64,000 bases of DNA, taken from the NCBI RefSeq assembly GCF_018831695.1, contig NC_056715.1, forward strand, positions 15,466,051 through 15,530,050, read 5' to 3'. This document shows, one piece after another, positions 48,401 through 60,956 of this stretch. Positions within the stretch are counted from its first letter, which is position 1, and every line of letters starts with the position of its first letter. Origin of the DNA: Puntigrus tetrazona. Its lineage: Eukaryota; Chordata; Actinopteri; Cypriniformes; Cyprinidae. The notes under the pieces were generated by a model. The model was not told where the DNA came from. It searched no databases and saw only the letters and a list, made by a program, of their open reading frames with translations. The position numbers and the translations under genes were made by a program.

Positions 48401-51400
48401 GATTATATGAGGGCAAGACTTTATTTAGCTCAAAGCTAGTGTATCTTTTATAACCTGATTGTTTTTATAAATGTGTATTGTCAGAGCTCTCCAGTGCTGG
48501 ATGTGTGTGCAGTGTTGAGGAGTTCAGTGCACCGGAGACGCACAATTCTGACAGTGCCCTGGATAGTGGAGTTTCTGTCCATGCTGGATTACATCGGCCC
48601 ATTTCTTCCTTGTTATAGGACTGCTCTGTGCCTTCTGCTCCAGATCTACAAGTGAGTGTATGGTGTGTATATATGTCAAAGATGGTCACTGCTTGTGGTT
48701 GTTGTTAATTAGTGTGTGTGTGTGTGTGTGTGTCAGGAGGATGGTATTGGGTCGAGGAGGAGAGCTGTGTTACATGAATCAGCTGCTCATGGTGGCGGTT
48801 TTGGGTTGGCTCTTCCAGGTGAGGATCCAAAATCCATTGAAATTGTATAATAAATATTTAAATGTGCCATGTTGCCAAGTAGCAGAACACAGCTGTTTAC
48901 TTAAAGACATAGAAGTAAAAAAAAAAAAGTGTCGTCTGAGAGTAAAAGTTTCAGTGAGTAGAGAGAGACATTTCCGAAACTTAGAGGTCAGCAGATGTGT
49001 TTTTCAGGGCCGATTATCACAGATCAAGTAGAACGATTTTTTTGAATCAACATACATGTCTGGTAAAAATTACAATTAATGTAAAAATTAAGAATAACAA
49101 GGGCTCTGACAAAATGATTTGATATTTTGATGGCAAATTGCTTTTGAAAATGAGATGGCGGTAACCATACAAATATTTAATTTTGGTGCTAATAATAGGG
49201 TGACATCTACTTATGACACATCACTCCACAAGTACACAATATAATATAACTTTTTTTTTTTTTTTTATGTATCCAAAATGCACCTAAATAGTGATTTGAA
49301 TCTAGAGTAAACTCGTTGTAGTTGTATATGGAAAGTCAATTGGGTTCTTTTTCACTTTTGTTAACTGATAGAGATCCGAGTTTCAAAAAGCAGCTGAACA
49401 CGCTCTAAAAGTTATTTCATAATTAATTCAAGGCATCATTTGATAGTTTGATTTGCATACACTATTGAAGATGATTACCTTATTAATGCATTATGAGATA
49501 TTATGTGATAATTGTTTATTGTATCATAGTTGACCAAATTGTGCAGCCTGGACAAAGAGAGGTTATGAAATCTTTGTTGAATCTTTCTTTTAGATCCCCA
49601 TCTTCCCTGAAGATCTCTTCTTTAGCGCAGATCTAAATCAAGAATTTAAGGAACTGGAGAATATTACAAGCTCTCAGGGGCTGGTGAGTGGCTCACTGAT
49701 TATTATTTTTTTCACATTTAACTTTTTCCATTAAGGAGGGAAAGACGTATTTTTTTTTTTTTTTTTTACAATGTGTAAAATACTGTATGTTTACTTTTCA
49801 GGACACCCTCCCATTAGTAGACCAACAGCTTCTCTACACTTGCTGTCCATATTTAGGTAAGAATGAACTGTTTGGGGGAAAAATGATGTGCTTTACCAAA
49901 CTTTGGTTGGAATAGTTTCCAGTTGAGTGTGATGGACGCATCTTCATGTCTTTATTTTGCCAGGGGAGTTTCGTAAACTTCTTGCTGCTTTTGTGGCCGG
50001 TAGTACATCCAAGAGCGGAGGGTTGATTCGCAAGATCACCCCCACATCTGCAGAACTGAGGGGATCCTCCACCAACCGTTCACAGCAGAAGCTTCAGGTA
50101 CGCCGCCAGCAAAATGCCTTCCATCTGTAGAAAGATTAAGGCCATGTGTGGCTGTTCATGCTTTTCCATACGTCTTTACATAGGTTGACCTGGAACAGGC
50201 CTTCTTTCACAACCAGCCCCCATCTCTCAGACGGACTGTAGAGTTTGTTGCTGAGAGAGTCGGTTCCAACTGCGTCAAGCACATCAAGTCAGTCTCTCAC
50301 CATTCGCTCAGTTTTTGGCTTTTCAGTCCATGTATATCAATCAACACTTGCTTTTCGTCATTTCATATTTTCCTAACTCTGTGTGTGGTAGGGCTACGCT
50401 TGTGTTGGAGCTGGTGAAGGGCGGAGAGAAAACTCTTCGAGATAGTTTGGGTTTGGAAGGCGTTAACGCGGCCAAGTTAAACGATTCTATCTGCGCTCAG
50501 CTGTGTGACGCAGGCATGCAGGCTCTAGAGACGGCAACCAGGTCAGCAGCTCTCTTCTCTCGTCACACGTATATCATGCTGTTGGACATGTTCAGAGTTG
50601 TCGTCCTCTTTCACATCTTCGTGATAGGTTCTGCAGTGAAAATGCCCCCGGAGCTGTCAGAGTACTTCTTCCTCTGGAGACCTCCCCTTCTGTGAGTAGA
50701 ACAGTTACTATTCATTCATTCATTACACTTAAAATCCTGTTTGTGTTGGGTGTACATTGTTGTACGGAGTTATTTTTTTTGGCCATTTCCTCATTTTAGA
50801 AAAAGCCTTCAAGTTCATTTATTTACTTTGCGGTATGATTAATATTTTGTGGTGTGGTTTAGGTCCTGACCACTGCTGAGAGCATCACCACTCGTTTGGC
50901 TACAGAAAAGGCTTGCAGCTGGCTCTCTGCCAACATCACAAGTATCAAAGCCTAATTTTAGAGACATTTTAAACTACATTATTTTGTAGCATTTTTTTTT
51001 AACAAAAATATGAAATATTCCTGTTTGAAATAATCCCTCAGCGCTGCTGAAGAGGGAGTGGAAGACTGCGTTTGAGAGGGTGATGAAGAGTGTGCCCACA
51101 TCCATCAGTTTGGATGCTGAAGAGGGAGAGGGATCGAGCAGGAGTCAACAGGCCCGGAAGAGTGCCTCAGGGCTTGGTGCTGGGTCCTCTTGTGTTTCAG
51201 ACTGCACCCATAAAGTTCCACTGGGATCAGAAGTCTTGATTGAAATAAAGGTGATTTATTGCTGATGGTGATGATAAAACATATAATTTGATGGAGAGAG
51301 AAGAAAATTAAAACTAAAGCTGGTTAAAACCTTTTTTCTTTATTTTAAACCGTTAACAGTCTGCTATTAATACAACAGTTGTATTGAGAAAGCAACGAGC

Positions 51401-52413
51401 AAGCCTATGGTAATTCAGGGTCATTTTCAGACGTGAGTTAGTCAATCACAAACCGTGTTGTCTCATGTTTCAGGAGGTTTTAAGTGTTGCTGTAGGACCC
51501 AGATCTGATGAGGAAGTTTTCACTGTTCATCAGATTGAGTCACTGCTGGACAGAGTGGTGCGAACACTTGGATGCAAAAAAGTAATCAGAACCCCTACAG
51601 CGTACTTTATTTCAAACTTTCCAGTCATTCAATGTTTTATTTAATCTATTTACTTATACAGTATACTCTCCTTTGGTCTTTTTCTAGTTCCTGTCCCCGG
51701 TGGTTGAGCAGATGTTGTTGCGCTGTACTGTTCAGCTTGCCTGCAAACTTGGTGAGAGTGCAATTAATGGATAATTAAGATAATCAATGCTGAACAGGAT
51801 TATTATCCTATTGTGTCTGTTTGGGTTTGTTTCCATGTGCAGTATCCGGGGAGCTGCCACTTGCCTCCTCCGCCGAGGGCAACAAGAGACCTGCTCTTCT
51901 GGAAAAGTTTCTAGTTCTGTGGTCTCAGACGCCGTCTCCACCTCTGCACCTTCTCCTCAGTGAACACACTTTGACTGCCATTTTTAGTGCCACGGATAGT
52001 GAGGTAAAACCACCGATTTAATCCTATCGTTGATGTTGTTTTTTTGGCGAATATAACCCTTATTCTGTGTGAACAGTAACGGCACTGGTTTATTGATGAA
52101 ATTGCATTTTATGCTTTAAAATGCCAGAAGACTGACTACCTGTTCCTGATAAGACTGCTAATAGAGAGGGGTCTTTTAGGAGAGGACGAAGTGGGCACTA
52201 ACTGGCCGAAGTTGTCAGCGTTATCTTGGCCAGAGGTAATTGTGTTAACTCATTTTAGAGAGAGCGAAGCTGGAATTTTCACATATCACTGATGGCTTTC
52301 CTCGTTTGCTCTTGTAGGAGTCTGTAGAGAGGTTTCAGCAGCTCTCTCTGGCCACCCAGTTCCCATTGCCTTCACTGCCAAACCACAGGGACATACTGCA
52401 GGTCTCTCAATGA
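42143..52413 (+). CDS. cdan1: Codanin-1, complete, 28 coding exons
   Basis: Codanin-1 binds the histone chaperone ASF1, restrains its nuclear import and is mutated in human congenital dyserythropoietic anaemia type I; the C-terminus binds CDIN1. Exons: 42143-42220, 43249-43934, 44747-44947, 45023-45213, 45420-45539, 46392-46470, 46549-46669, 46746-46855, 46947-47036, 47140-47215, 47298-47500, 48036-48162, 48252-48395, 48485-48651, 48737-48818, 49594-49683, 49802-49856, 49964-50097, 50184-50287, 50392-50541, 50628-50691, 50863-50941, 51042-51250, 51474-51581, 51688-51751, 51843-52003, 52128-52235, 52318-52413. Frame holds across all 27 junctions and gives 1298 aa (human 1227). Recognised blocks: MAALLESLL start, EEFVPFLLNFLRDQSSR, a low-complexity Ser/Pro then Arg/Gly region in exon 2, the ASF1-binding-type motif KPSRRINPTPVS at about 258-269, FSSDRAFHTFKKQRDVFY, DQQLLYTCCPY, NQPPSLRRTVEFVAER. 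The start ATG has A at -3 and G at +4. Many introns are only 76-91 bp. Divergent to rps6ka5, upstream of stard9. Confidence 0.97.
48712..48733 (+). repeat. (GT)11 tract forming the 3' end of cdan1 intron 14
   Basis: The last 25 bases of this 85-bp intron are a GT repeat followed directly by the CAG of the acceptor, so the usual polypyrimidine tract is absent. A possible branch point (GTTAAT) lies just upstream. Confidence 0.9.
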
Positions 52414-52894
52414 GCACTAGGGGGACACAGGAGTCCACATTACCACTGTATCCCAGCCAAACACTATTGTATTAACAGATGCATATTTAAACAAAAGTAT
52501 GTTTAAAACTGCAATATATATGATTTTAAAAAATATTTTAAAGTATGACTTATTGCTAGTTGCAAGGAGAGTATTTGCTGCTTCAAAATGATGAGTTGAC
52601 AGACCAGGCATTGATAGATTACAAACCTTAAAACACATTTAGTGGGGTTATTTTAGGAGGGATTTGCCAGATTTCGCTTGTACTGCCTCGCGGTAGAAAA
52701 AGATAGACCATTCACTGTGCTTTCTTGTCATTTATGGAATCCTATTTATTTATTTTAAGTGTATATGTTTTCTGCTTGTTGGTTGGTGAGTGCGTCTGTT
52801 TGTAGGCTTTTCTTAGACTATATTTGCGAAAAATTTGCACTTTGTTAATGTTGGAGGATGTTTTCATCGGTTTAATTCTAAACCTATATGTTGT

Positions 52895-52900
52895 AATAAA
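52895..52900 (+). terminator. cdan1 polyadenylation signal
   Basis: A canonical AATAAA lies about 480 bp after the cdan1 stop codon (TGA 52411-52413), followed by a GT/T-rich stretch (TGTAATTTCGTGGTTAATGT). It is the first full AATAAA after the stop on this strand, so it is the best candidate for the 3' end. The next gene start is about 960 bp further on. Confidence 0.65.
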
Positions 52901-53439
52901 ATGTAATTTCGTGGTTAATGTCTAAGTGTCTTTTATGAGTTAGATTTATAGCTCAGTGGACTGCACGTCTGCTCTTTTGACAAACATCATGGGAATTGCC
53001 TATTTTAAAATGGAAATGAAAAAAAAACCCATAAAGGTAAAATCAAAAATTAATCATTTTTCCCCGTACAAATAATGTCCCATTATTATTCAGAAATCAT
53101 CCTAATATGCTAATTTGGTGCGCAAAAAAACTTGAAAACATACTGTTTTATAATTTTGTAGAAACGGTGATAACGAAGAGCATTCACCAATAAAGCGTTT
53201 ATTTGCATAATAAAATATTACATAACCGTAAAACGACAGGCTTTAACGAATCCTTGGGGGTAAAAAAAAAATACAAATTTTACTGAGCCCTACTTTACTT
53301 AATTTTGAACATTCGTGTATAGCGGAAGACCTATTCCTAATTGGAGTACACGAGATTATAATAAAGAAGAGACATGCAGTTAATGCGTGCCTGTAGGCGA
53401 ACACTTCGCCTTTGTTTCTTTTTCCAAAGTTTCCTGCTA

Positions 53440-53858
53440 TGGCCTGCCTCATGAATATTAAATACATACTTGACGTTGCTTCCTGGTTTGACCAGTAAAA
53501 GAATCTAATTAATATTAAGCCCCGCCTTATTCAAAATCAAACGTTCGTTTAACAAATCAGAGAGAACTGTTGGAACCAACGTCATCCTACGTCTTTAATA
53601 TTCATGAGCGAAGCCTTGCCCGTAATAAGCTCTCCTCAGTAGAGACGGCAGGCCAGGAAGTTTGAGCGCAGTTCAACTGCGGCTTTACGATGTGCTCCGT
53701 GATTGTCTGGACGGTATGAATAACATGACCCGAAAAATCTGCCGTCGGTTTCCTCACTCCGCTCGGGATAATTCAGCGCTGTGGAGGGCTTTAATAAATG
53801 GACTCTAACGGACAACTGGACTTCAATTCATCGTTTCCCTTCGCCCGGTGTCAAACGA
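53440..53858 (+). promoter_or_regulatory. Probable stard9 promoter / 5' leader
   Basis: Upstream of the stard9 ATG. It contains a perfect 15-bp inverted repeat (CTCATGAATATTAAA at 53449-53463 and its complement at 53594-53608), a further TTAATATTAA at about 53,508, and a CCCGCC box at about 53,520. The leader has three upstream ATGs: 53690 (9 codons then stop), 53716 (30 codons) and 53798 (out of frame, overlapping the main start). The transcription start is unknown, so whether the uORFs are in the mRNA is uncertain. Confidence 0.45.
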
Positions 53859-56800
53859 ATGGCAAACGTGAAAGTCGCGGTTCGAGTCCGTCCGCTGAAC
53901 ACCAGGTACGAGACGCTGTCGTGAATCTCATATTGCATCAATTATCTGTAAAAGTGCACGATTAAAAGCTAATAAATCCAGAGTGATGTGGAGTTTATAA
54001 ACAGCATTGAGGTGTCTGTGTCTGTTGCTATGTCTGGGAATAGACCTGCTCTGACTGAACGCCGACTGAAACAAATAAACTGCCATTCAATAAAACTACT
54101 GCCTGAGCTCTCTATATATAGCTTTATGTGATGCACTATATATAAGTAACGTAAACGTTTACCACGTCGATCTAGAGGCGTAAAATAAATGATAGCATAT
54201 TCAAAAACAACGCTTCAGCATGCATTAAATATCTAATACATAACAAATGAATAAGCAGTGCGTGTTTTGGTGCACGATAAATGCATTGTAATCTCCTCGA
54301 AATCCCCTTAAAACCCCTTCCCCCGACAGGACTGTATCATTTTAATGTCTTGTATCGTTTATACAGAGTTTCATTGCAAGTGTGTTGCATCAGTAAAATC
54401 TAATGGACGTTTTGATATAGTTTTTGTTTTTTTTTTAAAAAAGGGGGGTATAGTGCGCGCAGAGTTTGCCCCATGAGAGCCCCCTGCCCCACCCTCCAGC
54501 ATTAGCCAAATTACTACAGTATGTGGGTGCCGGACAGGGGGGCAGAGAAACTCCTCCCAGACTGACGCGTGTGTTTGGCCGGAGCTGCCTGACATTTAAA
54601 GCGTCTCCCCGAAGTGTGCATCACAAAGGAGTCTCCATTGTGCGAACGGACACGGCTTTTTAACAGGCGGCCGTTGGTTTAAGAGTATGCGCATAATAAA
54701 TACGTGCCTTTGAACTCTGGGCTTTGGTCCAAAAAAATATGACTTCTGCGTTTTGAGTGTTCAGGGGTTTTTTTGGCGGGAGTTGTGCGGGAATCCGAGA
54801 AACGCGTGTTTGTAAACACGTTCTCCTCGTACGGAAAGTTGTTGTTTTTTTTCTTTCCGCCGGTTATGTTATAAAACGCACCGTTTCTAGGCTAAAGTAT
54901 GAACACGAGCAAGCTGTGGTGGTTGTGGCTGAGGCCTCCGTCCATCACTGGCAGAGGGAAGCGGACCCACGTGGTACTACACGAGCGGAGAGTTTGCTCC
55001 GGAGGGCCGTTTCTTAAAGGACTGGAACATCTGCTGCATTAACAGCATCGAACACAACTGGAGAATAGGTTGATTTTGTGCATTTTCAAATAACAAAATT
55101 GTGCAAAACTCACAATGATACTATAGCATTGGGAATAATTCCTGAGGTGATGCAAATATATATATTTTTTGCGGTTGCTAGGGTGTTTCTAGGGTGTTCT
55201 GACTAGTTAAAAGTCAAACAGAGTCAAAGGAACCCATCTTCAAACTTGAAGCAATAAAAGTAGTGTATCACTGTTTCCAAAAATATTAAGTAGCTCAAAC
55301 TAATAAACATAAACAGCAACAATAGTTATTATTATTATATTACTATTATACATTTTTATTAATAATAATTATTTTTATTACTATTTTAGTTGTTATTATT
55401 TTAATAATAATTTGGCGTTATTTATTATTAATATTTAAGTTTAACATATCCTACGGTGGACCTGAACATCATGATGCTCATAAATTTATAATCACCAATT
55501 TATACAAACTTTTTCACTTTATTGTTAGTCCCCTAAAAACCAACATCAGCAGCAGATAGTCCCGCCCCCGAACGCACGTCATTGGTTGAGCCAGAAGTTG
55601 ACTTTGCCAGTGTTTTGAAAGCACCTCAGAGCCACAGCGTGAAAGTCCAGATACTGTACGGACAGCTAGTTTTGTTGCGCGCGTCAAACTAAACAGGAAA
55701 ACGTATCGAAAAATGAAATTTCTACAAACAAGGCCTCCCCCAGCCTGCACACGCCGTCAGATCCGTAGACAGAGGATTTCATTCTCTTGCATCAGTTTCA
55801 TCTGGAACCCGATCCTGGAGAGATTGCACAGCTGTCCTCGCCGGTCTCTCACACACTGACACACATATCCTGCACGCTCACACGCACACACACACACAAA
55901 CACACACACACACACACACCCCCACCTGCTTCGGCTCATGGAGGAGTTTTCAGCCGTCTGTTTTCATTTGAATCTGACCTTCTCGAATCCTCTCACTCCG
56001 CTGCCCCGTCTGAATATGGGCCTGCCCTGGAGATGATCGCAGCCAAATAAACAAGCCTCTGAGGATCGTAGAAGTTTATGATTAGCCTGGAGCCATGCAA
56101 TGTAAAAACTAAAAAGTAAAATATCAGTTAAGAAGTCTTTGTTTTTCCTGTTTTGTGTGAAGAGCAGTTTTTTTTTGGAATGGAAATCTTTCATAACGCT
56201 CTAAATGTCTGCGCTTTCACTTTTCTGTTCGGTTTAATCTAGGCTTGAATAAAATGTTAATGTTTTTCAAAAAAATAAATAAACTAGAAAAATTAGACAT
56301 GCATTCAACTTTTACGCTAGTGTAAAAAAAACGAAGGCATTTTTTTGCCTGCATATTTCAAATAACTAGGTCATATTTGGCGTTTTCCCCTCGAGTCTTG
56401 GTTATTTTCTGACCCTGGTAACTTGTTATCTCACACTCTCGCATGTTCAGTTATTAACGAGCCTTTAGCTTGTTTTAAGATTCATGAACTTTTAATAAGG
56501 CAGTAATTTGTCTATAAATGTCTTGAATATCAGTTGGTTTTTGTTCTGCAGGGAGAGTCTGGATGGAGGACGGTTAGCTGTGCAAGTGGAAGACAAAGCG
56601 GTGAGGGTCCGAAATGTGAAGGTAGGTGCATTTTTGTTGAAATATTAGTCCATGTGTAATATTTAGGATTGTTTATAAACCCTTTTAGCCAGAAAGCACC
56701 TTGAGAAAGAAGCTGTTGACGTTGATGTGAGAGTTCAAAGAGAAGGCGGTGTCAGGGTTAGATTGCTACTTGCGAGTATCTCAACAACAGGAAGTTTATT

Positions 56801-59800
56801 GCGAAAATGATTCTCTTCCTGCTGGATCGCTCGCTTGTTTATTCGTTCGGCGTATGAAAAGCATAAACACGTTCGAGTGCAGAAGCAGCGTGCTATTATC
56901 CCCTTCCTCTTTACACATGGAAACCCTAAACGCGTAAACAAGCAGCACGCTTACCTTACGCTTTCTGAAATCGTTCCACACCTCATTCTTGACCGAGAGC
57001 TTCAAAACCGGATTGGTGGGATGTTCTCTGCTTCCGAACCAAAAAATGTGGCGACGACTAAAATGTATATATTTATATATATAAAGTGCTGTCAAAACTA
57101 ACCAATTAATCACATTTAAATTTTTTTTTACCTTTCTTTTTTTTAGAAAATTTCACATTGAGCCTTCAAAACAACATAAAAACAACATGAAGATAGCTTC
57201 TTTTAATATTTGTTTAATGGCATCTTTTTTTTTTGACTGAAGGCAAGCATCACTGATGCTCATATTGCGGATGAAAGAAATAATTTTTTTCCCAATATCT
57301 AACCATTTAGCATTACAGTATAATTATTATTATTATTTTTTTTATTTACAGGTCAACTTTTTTGTGTTCAAATGTTACAAAAGTTATATAATACGCAAGT
57401 GCAAATTAAATAAAGTTATCAAACACTAAATATTGATAAATCCTTAAAGCTATTGTTGATTAACAGACATCACAGCAGCCAGGTTCGGTTATTTGCCTGC
57501 TATTATTTTAAAATTAATTTTGCTCTAATTTTGATGCTCTAATAATGCTCTTTTATTCAGCAAGGATGCTTTACTTTGACCAAAAGTCACAGTGAAGACT
57601 TTTTTCTTTTTACTTTGACTTTTTACTCTTACATATATACATTTATTTCAAATGAATCTGAACTGCGATGTATAGACACGTTTTTACTTCTGAAGCAGGA
57701 AATACTCCCTTGCATTCAGCACTTGATTAATGGATTAATGAAATGGCAGAAGCCACATCTGGTCACCTGCTGTGAGCGCGAGAGCAAGATTAAGAATTAC
57801 TTTCCGCCAGTTATTTAAAGAAAGTAAGATGGTTTTCAAAAAAAAAGATGGGCTGACATAAAGACAACGTGGAAGGCAGGCAATAAAAAACAGCTAGAAA
57901 CACATTTTCGCTTTGTATTATTTGTTCATGCCGCACACATTAGAGGATCATATCTTTGTTCTTTTTGATGCTAGTGTCCCGGGATGAATGTCATAAGACA
58001 GTGTGTCAGTCGACAAAATCTCATTTAGAGTGAAATGAGAGACCAGAGGTCCAGGGAAGTCTGAAGGGTGCGTTATGTCTTTATCCTTTGTTCGCTTAAA
58101 AGTTAACAGTTAAAATAGTTTAATAGTTTAACAAAAAAATCAACTCTTTTCTGTCATTGTTTACCCACTCTCATACCATTCTAAACCCGTATAGCTTGCT
58201 TTCTTCCGTGGAGCAAAAATAAAGGTATTTTAAAAATTGTCATTAATCAAACAGTTTTAGTGACCTTGTGCTTCCATTGTATGGGCAGACAATTTTTTTA
58301 AATATATTATTACATTTATTAAATTTTTTTTTGTGTATTGATTTTATGTACTTTTTTCGTTTAAATTTTTTAGTTGTTGTCTTTATTCCTCTTTGTTTAG
58401 AAATATTTCCACTTATTTAAAGTTTTACTTTAGTTCATTTTAGTATGTCATATTAAACTTTATTTATTTGTTTATTTATTTTTAATAATTGTTGGTCAGG
58501 CAACATTTTTTCACTTAGGTTTAACTTCAGGTTTCTATCTAATATTTATATTTCCATTTATAGTTTCACTCCTGGCTTCACGGACAAGGCTTAAGCTGAA
58601 GGTTAATGTTGGTAACAATGCTTTTGGGACAGTTCAAATAGTAAAGTACTAATAAATATACTACTTATGACGGTTTCGTAATGTTTCAGGAAACCAGGCC
58701 ATATTGGAACACGGCCATATAATCAGGTCTTATTTTGTATATTACTGCTGAGCCTAAATATAACGGTGCTGAGTGCAGTGCTGGGGCTCATTAGTGAAAC
58801 CTTGGGCCGTATTGTGAGGTCGTTAAGGCAGCTGCGGGATTGCAATTGTGTGAATAATTACAAACCAGAGCCGCAAATGTAACGTCGTCCGGGTGACAGG
58901 TTGGCAGTGCCCGGGCATGTTTCTGCACGCTCCTCCAGACGCACACGCTTTACCGTGAAGATCTGTTTGACTGGGCTGATAATGAGCTGAGATGTACATG
59001 ATCTTTGTTTGTTGAGATGCTGACGGCTCGGATCGCGTCGGGTCACGCACGGATGCACAAGTCACTTGTCCCCCAGCCTAACTACTTCCTAATTGTTGCT
59101 TTTGAACTCACTAAAGAGTATCCCAGACGTAAGCTAGAGGCACACAGCCTTGCTTCTTGGCATCGGTGCGCCGTAACATTATTAGTGGAAAAATTGAGCA
59201 CATAAAGGGCTGGTCTCCCAGTAACTGATTAAATGGGCTAAATAGATTTTGAATGGTTTTCTCACTGAAGTCTAATGTAGTTTGTGAAAACACTTAATGA
59301 GAAAGAATCTTAATTAAGGGTTATCAGCTGTTACCAGCGTTGTGTAAGAAAATCGGTGTAATATAAAACTTGGCGGGGTGGATAACTTTCAGTACGCGAA
59401 ATGTCTTAAATCATTTCAACAGAAAGCATGATATCACTGGCGCCAGTGAGTAGTTGTGTGATGTAATGTCATTTATGATTTAGTGAAGCTGTTAAATAAC
59501 ACTACTCATCATATTTGAGGATTTCAACAAACCGCTAACCCTGAAAATTAAACTGCAGAGTGAACGAGACCTTAAATTGTGTGTTGAGATGAGCTTCTCT
59601 ATTGCCATTTAGCCTCCACCTAGCAGCAAACGACATTATAGAAATGCACTAAAAACAGGGGTCCGAATCCCAGAGAAATTGTCAACCACACAGTTGTTCA
59701 ACGATTGCGTGTTTCCTGAAACTACACAACAAAGGTTCATAAACGGCAAAGTTGTGCTGAGAACTACAGCTCTGTGGTAAGAAGCATATATTCTTGTTAG

Positions 59801-60956
59801 TATAACATTTTTACTTAAATATATAATGCAAAATAAACAAGTTTACATGCAGTACAATCGATATTTTTTGCTATTTATATATGTTAAATATATGAATAAA
59901 TAATATATACATGTAAATGTATTTTAGATGCGATTAATCGTATATTAGCACTAATATATAGCACTAATATATATTTCTTTCAAGGTCTTGAAGTTTTTAA
60001 GCAAATGTGTCATTTTTGAAGTGTGCTCTTGTAACCTGGGGGTGGGGTATAGGACCAAAATTTAATATCACAATATTAGTAATTTTATTCTATGGTAACA
60101 ATATAGAGATTGATAGTTATTTTTGCTTTAAATAAGATATAATATAACATTTTTAGATATCACAGAAATGTCATAATTCTTGTCGTAAGTGCAGTAACAC
60201 TGAACACTAATACTAGCCTAAATTAAACAAAAAAATCAAGCTCACTATAGACAAGTAATCAATCAACGATTAAATAAGAAACTAATTACCAACAATAGGC
60301 CAAAAAAACTACAGTAGAACAAATAAATAAGAAATGCTATATACGTAATAATGTAATATGTGTATAAAAACACTGAATATTCTTCTCTCTATATATATAT
60401 ATATTGTTATATATAATATATATTGTTTAAATTAGATATATATATTTCTACTATTTAAAGTTACAAAAGCTATTTCAGTGAGAGATTCAGTAAAAGCAGT
60501 GAGATTTTTTTTCTCCTTTGTTTGATCAACATGAATGACAGACAGCAGGAATTGCAGACTGCTGTCACTTTAAGAGCTCCTCGGATCCTATACTGTTGCA
60601 CATGTTTTCTTGCTCATCTGTTTGCTTTCACTTAAGACCATTGTTTATGAGGATACCTGCAAAGATGGGCATTTTGACACACACAAGTGTGTGTTTAACC
60701 GTTCAAGGCCTATAAAGCCTTTAGAGTCTTCACATGTTCATGTCTATTAGATAGCACGCAGATATTGCAAAATGATTTCTTTCAGTGCTGATTTAGTCTT
60801 CCATTTCTCTCCTTCTTCTCTATGTAGTTGGAGGGGCGATTGGACGGGCGATCAGAAGGTCTGCCTGACTCCAGGGAGAAGTTTATGGAGTTCGGGTTTG
60901 ACTTCTGCTACTGGTCCGTGGATCCAGCGGCTCCCAACTATGCGTCACAGGAGGAG
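53859..60956 (+). CDS. stard9: StAR-related lipid transfer domain protein 9 (kinesin), first three coding exons only
   Basis: Exons 53859-53905, 56552-56621 and 60828-60956 join in frame to 82 residues. They begin MANVKVAVRVRPLNTR, the first beta strand of a kinesin motor, and continue to a stretch reading SREKFMEFGFDFCYWSV and ending near NYASQEE. The FGFDFCYWSV form fits STARD9 (KIF16A) rather than KIF16B or KIF13, and the gene sits next to cdan1 as STARD9 does in human. The family is a kinesin-3-like mitotic motor involved in pericentriolar material cohesion, with a very long tail and a C-terminal START domain. I found no P-loop (GQTGSGK) exon up to 64000, so the rest of the gene lies to the right. 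The start ATG has C at -3 and G at +4 and is preceded by out-of-frame ATGs. Introns 1 and 2 are 2.6 and 4.2 kb. Confidence 0.9.

Noticed and set aside
54460..55060. Alternative stard9 promoter or extra exon in intron 1
   Set aside because: GC-rich with an open frame of 86 codons, but no in-frame splice to exon 2 with kinesin-like sequence; kept as unexplained GC-rich intron.
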